Assembly (NCBI GenBank): GCA_964649815.1
Contig: CAZYQC010000010.1
Span: forward strand, 1 to 64,000
Direction of reading: 5' to 3'
DNA from: G013214665 sp964649815
GTDB lineage: Bacteria > Pseudomonadota > Alphaproteobacteria > Rhodobacterales > Rhodobacteraceae
DNA: 64,000 bases
Positions 57,881-64,000 of the stretch are shown here, in pieces (positions within the stretch are counted from its first letter, which is position 1; each line of letters starts with the position of its first letter). The notes under the pieces are model-generated. The model searched no databases and was not told where the DNA came from. It saw nothing but the letters and a program-made list of their open reading frames with translations. A program made the translations under genes and the position numbers.

Positions 57881-59002
57881 TTACCCCCCCAAAATCGGGC
57901 GCGTGCCCACAATGTCCAGCCCATAGGCGTCAAGACCCAGATAGGTCGTAGACGGGCTGTCCGTCAGCAAAATGAGCTTGTTCAGACCAAGGCTGGCCAA
58001 CATCTGCGCACCCAGGCCTGTGTTTTTCACAACGCGCGGAGCGTCTTCATCGTCATTGGAGAACAACGCCTTGCGGGGTTCGCGGAAAAGACAGACAACA
58101 CCGCGCCCCTCTTGCGCGATGATGTCCATCGCGCGCGGCAATTCCCCAACGGGCTTGTCACCCAGCCCAAGAATGTCGGTCACTTCTTGCAAAGCATGGG
58201 TCCGCACCAGAACAGGGGCGCCATCGGTCAGATCACCTTTCGACAAGGTCACATGTTCGATGCCATAGGTCTGATCCGTCCAAATCGCCATATTCCAGGC
58301 GCCGCCGTGCTGCGACGAAACTGTGCGCTCATCCGTTTTGACGACTAGGTTGTCGTGGCGCCGCCGATAAGCGATCAAATCCGAGATCGTTCCGATTTTG
58401 AGATCGTGCTGAGCCGCGTAGTCAATCAAATCCGGCAGCCGCGCCATTGACCCGTCTTCGTTCATGATTTCGCAAATCACCGACGATGGATAATGCCCGG
58501 CCAATCGGGCCACGTCACACCCGGCCTCAGTATGGCCTGCGCGCACAAGAACACCGCCTTTTCGGGCGCGCAGAGGAAAGACATGCCCCGGCGTCGCCAG
58601 ATCGGCGCTGGTTGATTGCGGGTTGATGGCGGTTCTGATCGTCAAAGCCCGGTCAGCCGCAGAGATACCCGTCGACACGCCTTCGCGCGCTTCGATGGAC
58701 ACGGTGAATGCCGTTTCGTGGCGCGAAGAATTGTGTGTCGCCATCATCGGGAGGCCCAGCGCCTCGATCCGCTCGGCCGGGAGCGTCAAACAGATCAATC
58801 CGCGCCCATGCGTGGCCATAAAATTGATCGCGTCAGGTGTCGCAAAGTCTGCGGGAATGACCAGATCGCCTTCGTTTTCACGATCTTCGTGGTCAACCAG
58901 AATGAACATCCGGCCCTGCTTCGCGTCAGCGATGATATCTTCTATCGGGGAGATGGCGGATGCCAAATCGCGTTCAACCGGCCCAGGTGATGTGAAACTC
59001 AT
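57881..59002 (-). CDS. ribB: 3,4-dihydroxy-2-butanone-4-phosphate synthase with degenerate GCHII domain
   Basis: A 373-residue two-domain protein. The N-terminal DHBP synthase domain (about 12-215) is intact: DHEDRENEGDLVIPA, HGRGLICLTL and HTEAGCDVARLAG. The C-terminal domain (about 220-373) follows GTP cyclohydrolase II but lacks the zinc Cys cluster C-x9-C-x-C; the matching region reads VRTHALQEVTDILGLGDK, and the usual HEGRGIGL is REPRKALF. So it should make DHBP only, and a separate GCHII is needed. Between the unknown rib-operon gene and ribH. Confidence 0.92.
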   Translation of the reverse strand: MSFTSPGPVERDLASAISPIEDIIADAKQGRMFILVDHEDRENEGDLVIPADFATPDAINFMATHGRGLICLTLPAERIEALGLPMMATHNSSRHETAFTVSIEAREGVSTGISAADRALTIRTAINPQSTSADLATPGHVFPLRARKGGVLVRAGHTEAGCDVARLAGHYPSSVICEIMNEDGSMARLPDLIDYAAQHDLKIGTISDLIAYRRRHDNLVVKTDERTVSSQHGGAWNMAIWTDQTYGIEHVTLSKGDLTDGAPVLVRTHALQEVTDILGLGDKPVGELPRAMDIIAQEGRGVVCLFREPRKALFSNDDEDAPRVVKNTGLGAQMLASLGLNKLILLTDSPSTTYLGLDAYGLDIVGTRPILGG

Positions 59003-59067
59003 ATTACGCTCTCACGTTGACTTCGCAGCGGGATAACGCTGCACGCCGCGATTGGCCAGAGCAAGCG

Positions 59068-59634
59068 TTACGTTCCAAAGTAACGTTCAGCGCTAACATA
59101 CCCGGCCGCACGAACGGCTGCGGTCCATTCTGCTTCGAGGGCGGTGTCCCCAACGACAACGACCTGATCACCGACCAAACGACGCTCGCGCACGAACCCG
59201 GTAAGATGGGCGCGCATTTGCCCCCACGGCATGCGCAGATCCGGCGCGCGTGTGGCGGCATCTATGGTTTCCTCTGCCGCAAGCACGTCCTCGGGCTTGA
59301 ACGGCAGATGGACCAACGCAAAGCGTCCTGCGTCTTTGACGGCCGCCAACTTTTCTGAGCGATCCGCAGGCATGCGTGCCGAGCCTGCCCCCAGGATACG
59401 CAATGCGTTCGACGAAAAAAGAAAACCGCATATGTCGCGACCGCTGGCTTGGCGGATTGCGGCATAGGCCTTGTAGTCCATGCCCAACTCAGCCGCCCGT
59501 TTCAGCCGCATCTTTACCACCATCAACGGTATCGTTTTCGGCATCATCGCCTTTTGCGCCTGGCGCCATTGGTATGTCCGCCAGGTCTGGCCGCGTTCCA
59601 TCGTTGGTCCGCCGTTGTGACCGATCCCGCTCAT
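59068..59634 (-). CDS. Rib-operon protein of unknown function with GHNGGP start
   Basis: A 188-residue soluble protein starting MSGIGHNGGPTMERGQTWRT. A basic helix (about 21-55, WRQAQKAMMPKTIPLMVVKM) precedes an alpha/beta domain with YAAIRQASGRDICGFLFSSN ALRIL and RERRLVGDQVVVVGDTALEA ending YVSAERYFGT. It overlaps ribE by 4 bases and precedes ribB by 65, so it belongs to the riboflavin operon. No family recognised. The GIGHNGGP start occurs, as I recall, at the front of many otherwise unrelated alphaproteobacterial proteins. Confidence 0.8.
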   Translation of the reverse strand: MSGIGHNGGPTMERGQTWRTYQWRQAQKAMMPKTIPLMVVKMRLKRAAELGMDYKAYAAIRQASGRDICGFLFSSNALRILGAGSARMPADRSEKLAAVKDAGRFALVHLPFKPEDVLAAEETIDAATRAPDLRMPWGQMRAHLTGFVRERRLVGDQVVVVGDTALEAEWTAAVRAAGYVSAERYFGT

Positions 59635-60221
59635 GTCTGAACCTCTGCAAGCCGCGCGACATAGCGGGCGAGCGTATCAATCTCAAGATTGACCGCATCC
59701 CCAACCGAGACGTCCCCCCAGGTGGTGACATCCTTGGTATGCGGGATGAAATTGATACCGAACACGTCGCCCTGAACTTCATTCACCGTAAGCGACGTGC
59801 CATTCAACGCAACAGACCCTTTCGGCGCGATAAAGCGGGACAATTCAGCAGCCGCGCGCAATTGGACGCGCGTGCTGTCGCCTTCGTCCTGGACCAGGAC
59901 AACTTCGGCGACCCCGTCGACATGGCCCGAAACGATGTGGCCACCCAACTCATCGCCCACGCGCAAGGCCCGTTCCAAGTTCACACGTTTCCCAACTGTC
60001 CAACTGGCGATGTTGGTCTTTGAAACGGTCTCTGCACTGATTTGCACATCGTACCAGTCCGGCCCCAGATCGACGACCGTCAAACACACGCCGTCCGATG
60101 CAATCGAGGCGCCCATATCGATGCTGTCCGTTGCATAAGCCGTTTTTATCCGCGCGCGCAAATCGCCTTCTTGTTTAAGGTCGATGATCGTGCCGACGTC
60201 GGTGACAATCCCAGTGAACAT
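59631..60221 (-). CDS. ribE: Riboflavin synthase alpha subunit
   Basis: Dismutates two dimethylribityllumazines to riboflavin. The 196-residue protein has the MFTGIVTDVGTI start and the internally repeated barrel (about 1-87 and 97-185), with GASIASDGVCLTVVD and APKGSVALNGTSLTVNEVQG as the two matching substrate loops. First gene of the operon, behind AAGGA. ribD, often upstream, is not here; capsule genes run away divergently instead. No FMN riboswitch was recognised in the leader. Confidence 0.95.
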   Translation of the reverse strand: MFTGIVTDVGTIIDLKQEGDLRARIKTAYATDSIDMGASIASDGVCLTVVDLGPDWYDVQISAETVSKTNIASWTVGKRVNLERALRVGDELGGHIVSGHVDGVAEVVLVQDEGDSTRVQLRAAAELSRFIAPKGSVALNGTSLTVNEVQGDVFGINFIPHTKDVTTWGDVSVGDAVNLEIDTLARYVARLAEVQT

Positions 60222-60374
60222 GTGTCCGGTTCCTTAGAGCGTTTGATCTCAGGTAGCCGCAGGAACGACGCCCAGCAAGGGCGGTCTTGTCGCAAAGCTT
60301 GGAAAGCGACATAATTTGGTCAACTTTTGCGGGCATTTCAGACAGGGTAAAGAATGCCAAGGTACGGAACGAGT

Positions 60375-61667
60375 ATGCCATACGATGCGCCCGATGATCG
60401 GGTTTTCCTGTTTTTGCAAGGGCCGCATGGACCGTTCTTTCACCGTTTGGGCGTGATGCTGCGCCGCGCCGGCGCAACGGTTTGGCGCGTGGGGTTCAAC
60501 GCCGGGGACTGCGCATTCTGGTTCCACCGCGCGTCCTATATCCCGTACACCGACGCGATCGAAAACTGGCCCGCACGCTTTTCCGCGCTGTGCGACGCCA
60601 AAGGTGTCACAGACATCGTCCTTTACGGAGACACCCGCCCCGTTCATGCCGAGGCCGTCACCGAAGCAAAGGCACGTGGCATCACCGTGCACGTCTTTGA
60701 AGAAGGGTATATGCGCCCCTACTGGGTCACCTATGAACGCGGGGGGAGCAACGGCAACTCGCGCCTTATGGATATGTCGATCAAAAACATGCAGGACGCG
60801 CTGGCTCTGTCCGATATGGAGGCTCCGCTTCCTCCGGGGCATTGGGGCGATATGCGCGCGCATGTGTTTTATGGCGCGCTCTATCATTGGTTCGTGATGT
60901 TCACGAACCGCAGCTATCGAAACTTTCGGCCACACCGGGCGCTAAGCGTCACAAAAGAGTTTCAGCTTTATCTGATGCGCCTGTTGCTGATGCCTTTGCA
61001 TGCGCTCGATCGCATTCAGGCAACGGCCCGGATCCGGTTTGGAGGCTTCCCCTATCACCTCGCCTTGCTCCAGCTAGAGCACGACAGCTCGTTCCAGACG
61101 CATTCGCCCTTCAATTCGATGACCGATTTCCTGGACGTCGTCATCAAAGGCTTTGCCGAAGGGGCGCCTAAGCACCATCACCTCGTGTTCAAAGCGCATC
61201 CGCTCGAAGATGGCCGGGTTCCGCTACGCAAACAGATCAAAGCGCTCGCCCGCCAATATGGCATTTCCAGCCGCGTGCATTACGTGCGCGGGGGCAAGTT
61301 GGCGCAATTGCTGAATGACACCCGCAGCGCGGTGACGGTGAACTCGACGGCGGCTCAGCAGGTTTTGTGGCGCGGCATCCCGCTCAAGGTCTTTGGTCGG
61401 GCGGTGTTTGCCAAACCCGAATTCGTGAGCGAACAGTCGCTGCCAGAGTTCTTTGCAACTGCGACCCGCCCGGACAACCGGGCCTACAAGGATTATCGGC
61501 GCTACCTTTTAGAGACCAGCCAAGTGCCAGGCGGATTTTATTCTGCCCGCGGCCGGAGACAGCTGTTGCGGCAGGTTGTCGACATGATGCTCGACCACGA
61601 AGACCCGTATGATGCGCTGGCAAAAGGCACAGCGGCCCCGAGGCAACAGTTGCGTGTCGTCACCTGA
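60375..61667 (+). CDS. Capsular polysaccharide biosynthesis protein KpsS-like (Kdo transferase)
   Basis: A 430-residue cytoplasmic glycosyltransferase of the capsule KpsS/LipB family: VFLFLQGPHGPFFHRLGVML at the N-terminus, VFEEGYMRPYWVTYERGG, then HHLVFKAHPLEDGR and VNSTAAQQVLWRGIPLKVFG. KpsS adds the first beta-Kdo to the phosphatidylglycerol anchor of group-2-type capsules. Begins the capsule locus wza-like/kpsC. The start at 60375 is chosen over an ATG 7 codons upstream by fit to the family; neither has a strong Shine-Dalgarno. Confidence 0.87.
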   Translation: MPYDAPDDRVFLFLQGPHGPFFHRLGVMLRRAGATVWRVGFNAGDCAFWFHRASYIPYTDAIENWPARFSALCDAKGVTDIVLYGDTRPVHAEAVTEAKARGITVHVFEEGYMRPYWVTYERGGSNGNSRLMDMSIKNMQDALALSDMEAPLPPGHWGDMRAHVFYGALYHWFVMFTNRSYRNFRPHRALSVTKEFQLYLMRLLLMPLHALDRIQATARIRFGGFPYHLALLQLEHDSSFQTHSPFNSMTDFLDVVIKGFAEGAPKHHHLVFKAHPLEDGRVPLRKQIKALARQYGISSRVHYVRGGKLAQLLNDTRSAVTVNSTAAQQVLWRGIPLKVFGRAVFAKPEFVSEQSLPEFFATATRPDNRAYKDYRRYLLETSQVPGGFYSARGRRQLLRQVVDMMLDHEDPYDALAKGTAAPRQQLRVVT

Positions 61668-61774
61668 ACGGCACAAGCCCTAGTCTGGATTTTTTCCACA
61701 GGCTCAGGTAGATTTAAGCAAATCACCGCAAAAATGCGGGACAAGAGGCAGTTTCGGGTCGAGGAGACCAAGCA

Positions 61775-62917
61775 GTGGACACCCCCAGATATCGCTGGGC
61801 GCGCACGGTGGCATGTGTGTTGCTCGCATCAGTCGTTGCGTCGTGCAACATTCTCCCTCAGGCCGGCCCTAACAAGCGGCAGATTTACTCCGGCTCTGTC
61901 CAGCGCGAGGGCGACGCATTTATCGTCACCGTCAACGACCGCGTGAACCGCGCAACGGCCGTCACGCCGGCGTTGGGCTTTTCTGACGCATTCAAAAACG
62001 CTGGTATTCTCGGCCCTGACATTGTCCGCTCGGGCGACACGCTCAGCCTGCGGATCTGGGAAAACGTCGATGATGGTCTTTTGGCCACCGAAGGGACCTC
62101 TCAGACGGCGCTGGATTCTATCGTGGTTGACGGCACCGGGTTCATCTTCGTGCCATACGCTGGTCGCATCAAAGCGGCAGGCAACTCAACCGAAGCCATT
62201 CGCCGGATCATTACCTCGCGCTTGGAAGAGCAAACGCCTGACCCTCAGGTAGAAGTCGTGCGCGAAGCGGGCGATGGTGCGACCGTGACAATCGCAGGCT
62301 CTTCTGCGGCAGGTCAGGGCGTGTTCCCGATTGAACGCCCAACGCGCACGCTTGCGTCGATGATCGCCCAGTCCGGCGGCACAGCGGTCGAGTCCGAGAT
62401 CGCGCGGATCACGGTTCAACGCTCTGGCATGACGGGCACCATCTGGTTTGACGACCTGTTCGAAAACCCCGAACTCGACATCCCTTTGCGCCCCAATGAC
62501 AAAATCCTGATCGAAGGGGATACACGGTCTTACACGACCCTGGGCGCCACAGCGCAGACAAAAGTTGATTTCGAGTCGCGGAACCTCTCTGCTTTGGAAG
62601 CCATCGCACAAGTCGGCGGCCTCTCGACCACAACAGCCGATCCCACAGGCGTCTTCATTTTCCGCAACGAAGCCGCACCGATTTCGAACTCGGTTCTCGG
62701 TCGGAGCGATTTGGTCGGGCCTCAGCGTATGGTTTATGTGCTGAACTTAACCCAACCCAACGGTTTGTTCCTTGCGCGTGACTTCGTTATTCGTGATGGA
62801 GACACGATTTACGTCACCGAAGCGCCTTACACCCAATTTACCAAAATCATCAGCTCTATCTCTGGGGCCGCTGGTTCTGTGAATTCGCTCTCCAGCGTCG
62901 CCGGTACCGGCAACTAA
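61775..62917 (+). CDS. Polysaccharide export outer-membrane lipoprotein (Wza/KpsD-like)
   Basis: A 380-residue exported lipoprotein starting at GTG (GGAG upstream), lipobox VVASC (C24). The poly-export domain begins at LGPDIVRSGDTLSLRIWENV (about 76-95) and SLBB repeats follow (ADPTGVFIFRNEAAPIS region; GDTIYVTEAPYTQF near the C-terminus). It should form the outer-membrane pore for capsule export between KpsS and KpsC genes. Confidence 0.9.
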   Translation: MDTPRYRWARTVACVLLASVVASCNILPQAGPNKRQIYSGSVQREGDAFIVTVNDRVNRATAVTPALGFSDAFKNAGILGPDIVRSGDTLSLRIWENVDDGLLATEGTSQTALDSIVVDGTGFIFVPYAGRIKAAGNSTEAIRRIITSRLEEQTPDPQVEVVREAGDGATVTIAGSSAAGQGVFPIERPTRTLASMIAQSGGTAVESEIARITVQRSGMTGTIWFDDLFENPELDIPLRPNDKILIEGDTRSYTTLGATAQTKVDFESRNLSALEAIAQVGGLSTTTADPTGVFIFRNEAAPISNSVLGRSDLVGPQRMVYVLNLTQPNGLFLARDFVIRDGDTIYVTEAPYTQFTKIISSISGAAGSVNSLSSVAGTGN

Positions 62918-62925
62918 CGCGCGCT

Positions 62926-64000
62926 ATGTCCGTGGGCGACACCCCACCCGCCGCCGCGGCCCATCCGGCCCGGCGGCTTTTCGTTTACAATGGCGGCTTT
63001 CTCACGCAGCGCCGTGTGCGCCGTATCCTGAACCTCGCCGGGTGGCGGGTCAGCCTTGGTTTGCCCCAAGACGGCGCCCAAGACGGCGAATGCGTGGGCG
63101 TGTGGGGGAATTCTCCGACAGCGCATCGCGGGCAGAAGATCGCGCAAAATCGCAAGGCCAAGCTGGTGTGCGTTGAGGATGCCTTCCTTCGGTCTCTGTT
63201 CCCAGGCCGCAGCGGCGGTGCGCCATTGGGGCTGTTGATCGATGAACGCGGCAACCACTTTGATCCCGCGCGTCCCTCTGATCTTGAACACATCATCGCG
63301 CATGCACCGCTTGATGATACAGCCCTGTTGGACCAGGCGCGCGGCGCGATGGCATTCCTGCAAGACACCCATCTGACCAAGTATTCGGCGGTTGACCCCA
63401 CCATCGCGCCACCTGATCCGGGTTACGTTCTGGTCATAGATCAAACCTTTGGCGACGCGTCGGTCCGCGCCAGCGGTGCAGATCGAAATCGGTTTCTCGA
63501 AATGCTCTTCACCGCGCGCGAAGAACATCCAGGTGCCCGAATTCTCATCAAAACCCACCCTGAAACACGCGCAGTTCATCGGCCCGGCTATTTCAGAGAC
63601 GAAGACATCGGAGGAGATGTCTCGTTCTATACCGAGCCGATAAGCCCTTACACCCTGCTGGACGGCGCGATTGCGGTTTACACCGTGAGTTCGCAGCTGG
63701 GTTTTGAGGCAATCATCGCCGGTCATAAACCACGGCTTTTTGGTCAGCCTTTCTATGCGGGCTGGGGTCTGACCACAGATGCCTTTCCAATAGACAGACG
63801 CCAGCGAAAGGTCACGCGCGCGCAACTCTTTGCCGCCGCAATGATGTTGTATCCAAAATGGTATGATCCGTTTCGCGATTGTCTCACCAGCCTTGAGCCA
63901 ACCTTGCACAATTTCGCAGCCGACACGCGCGCTTGGCGCGATGATAACGTGGGCTGGACAGCATCTGGCATGCGCCTTTGGAAACGCAAACACCTGCAGA
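62926..64000 (+). CDS. Capsular polysaccharide biosynthesis protein KpsC-like (partial)
   Basis: The reading frame opens at MSVGDTPPAAAAHPARRLFV and remains open to the window end (358 codons), so the C-terminus is missing. YNGGFLTQRRVRRILNLAGW, WGNSPTAHRGQKIA, VYTVSSQLGFEAIIAGHKPR and QPFYAGWGLTTD are the KpsC beta-Kdo-transferase pattern; one catalytic module is visible and a second usually follows. Starts 8 bases after the Wza-like gene. A long minus-strand frame overlaps it but is a shadow. Confidence 0.9.
   Translation, partial: MSVGDTPPAAAAHPARRLFVYNGGFLTQRRVRRILNLAGWRVSLGLPQDGAQDGECVGVWGNSPTAHRGQKIAQNRKAKLVCVEDAFLRSLFPGRSGGAPLGLLIDERGNHFDPARPSDLEHIIAHAPLDDTALLDQARGAMAFLQDTHLTKYSAVDPTIAPPDPGYVLVIDQTFGDASVRASGADRNRFLEMLFTAREEHPGARILIKTHPETRAVHRPGYFRDEDIGGDVSFYTEPISPYTLLDGAIAVYTVSSQLGFEAIIAGHKPRLFGQPFYAGWGLTTDAFPIDRRQRKVTRAQLFAAAMMLYPKWYDPFRDCLTSLEPTLHNFAADTRAWRDDNVGWTASGMRLWKRKHLQ

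Noticed and set aside
60222..60374. Possible FMN riboswitch before ribE
   Set aside because: The conserved RFN-element sequence blocks are not visible in the leader, only a Shine-Dalgarno and scattered short repeats.
62914..63993. 359-codon open frame on the minus strand at the right end
   Set aside because: It lies antisense to the KpsC-like gene, which has clear family motifs in the plus frame; the minus frame has none and is a GC-rich shadow.
1..64000. tRNA genes, CRISPR arrays, insertion sequences, prophage or integrase signatures
   Set aside because: Looked for in all gene-free stretches and flanks; nothing convincing was seen. Spacers are short and the coding strands are continuous.

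Overview
The window is a compact, gene-dense piece of an alphaproteobacterial chromosome, most likely from a marine Rhodobacteraceae (Roseobacter-group) species. This rests on the protein sequences: a typical Rhodobacteraceae S4 start, a PHB phbA/phbB pair, an aa3-oxidase subunit IV mini-protein, a DmdC-type acyl-CoA dehydrogenase, plant-type glutamate-cysteine ligase, and the uvrC/pgsA/moaD/moaE and ribE/ribB/ribH/nusB neighbourhoods. I saw no tRNA, rRNA, CRISPR array, insertion sequence, prophage or integrase. Most of the window reads as core genome, with a capsule locus entering at the right edge.

Layout. 1-6.3 kb: start of rpsD, tag, an EAL phosphodiesterase, PHB genes phbA and phbB (each followed by a clear terminator), a 38-codon mini-gene divergent from a LysR regulator, a DMT exporter, and a YdcH-like mini-protein. 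6.3-12.7 kb: a NPPY methyltransferase with a DUF2007 partner, a polyprenyl diphosphate synthase, ispE, a TPR protein and ETF-ubiquinone oxidoreductase. 12.9-15.7 kb: an EthD protein, soxR with a near-canonical SoxR promoter driving a glyoxalase-fold protein, then greA and a membrane protein. 15.7-19.8 kb: a molybdenum-cofactor operon fdhD-mobA-mobB-moeA, where moeA carries an extra N-terminal domain. 19.8-27.6 kb: azlCD, a lipoprotein, cytochrome oxidase subunit IV, an acyl-CoA dehydrogenase/MBL hydrolase/DUF6173 operon, a Sua5-type threonylcarbamoyl-AMP synthase, yqgE and a stand-alone DsbD N-terminal-domain protein.

27.6-34.6 kb: an RND efflux pump with its adaptor, then udg-lysE-moaB. 34.7-38.4 kb: a tightly overlapped run pyrB - membrane protein - pyrC-like pseudo-dihydroorotase - plsY - a frameshifted gene. 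38.3-44.4 kb: gshA, a membrane protein, rsmE, ubiA, and a BON/OmpA protein with a coiled-coil membrane partner. 44.4-50.5 kb: an ASCH protein, moaE-moaD-pgsA-serine hydrolase, uvrC and a FolM-like reductase. 50.5-56.9 kb: a Ca/Na antiporter, a zinc-ribbon mini-protein, SppA-like protease, an ABC-2 exporter, a CoxG-like protein, a DMT permease and a quinone oxidoreductase. 56.9-60.2 kb: riboflavin operon ribE - unknown gene - ribB - ribH - nusB. 60.4-64 kb: KpsS, Wza/KpsD-like and KpsC (cut off by the window end).

How the genes connect: three separate loci (fdhD/mobAB/moeA, moaB, moaDE) supply molybdenum cofactor; pyrB and pyrC' probably form one enzyme complex; the rib operon supplies flavin. 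No obviously new multi-gene defence or mobile system was found. The best leads are single-gene oddities: the MoeA fusion, the pseudo-dihydroorotase complex, a UDG that has lost most Fe-S ligands, the unknown rib-operon gene with a GHNGGP start, and several uncharacterised palindromic operators.
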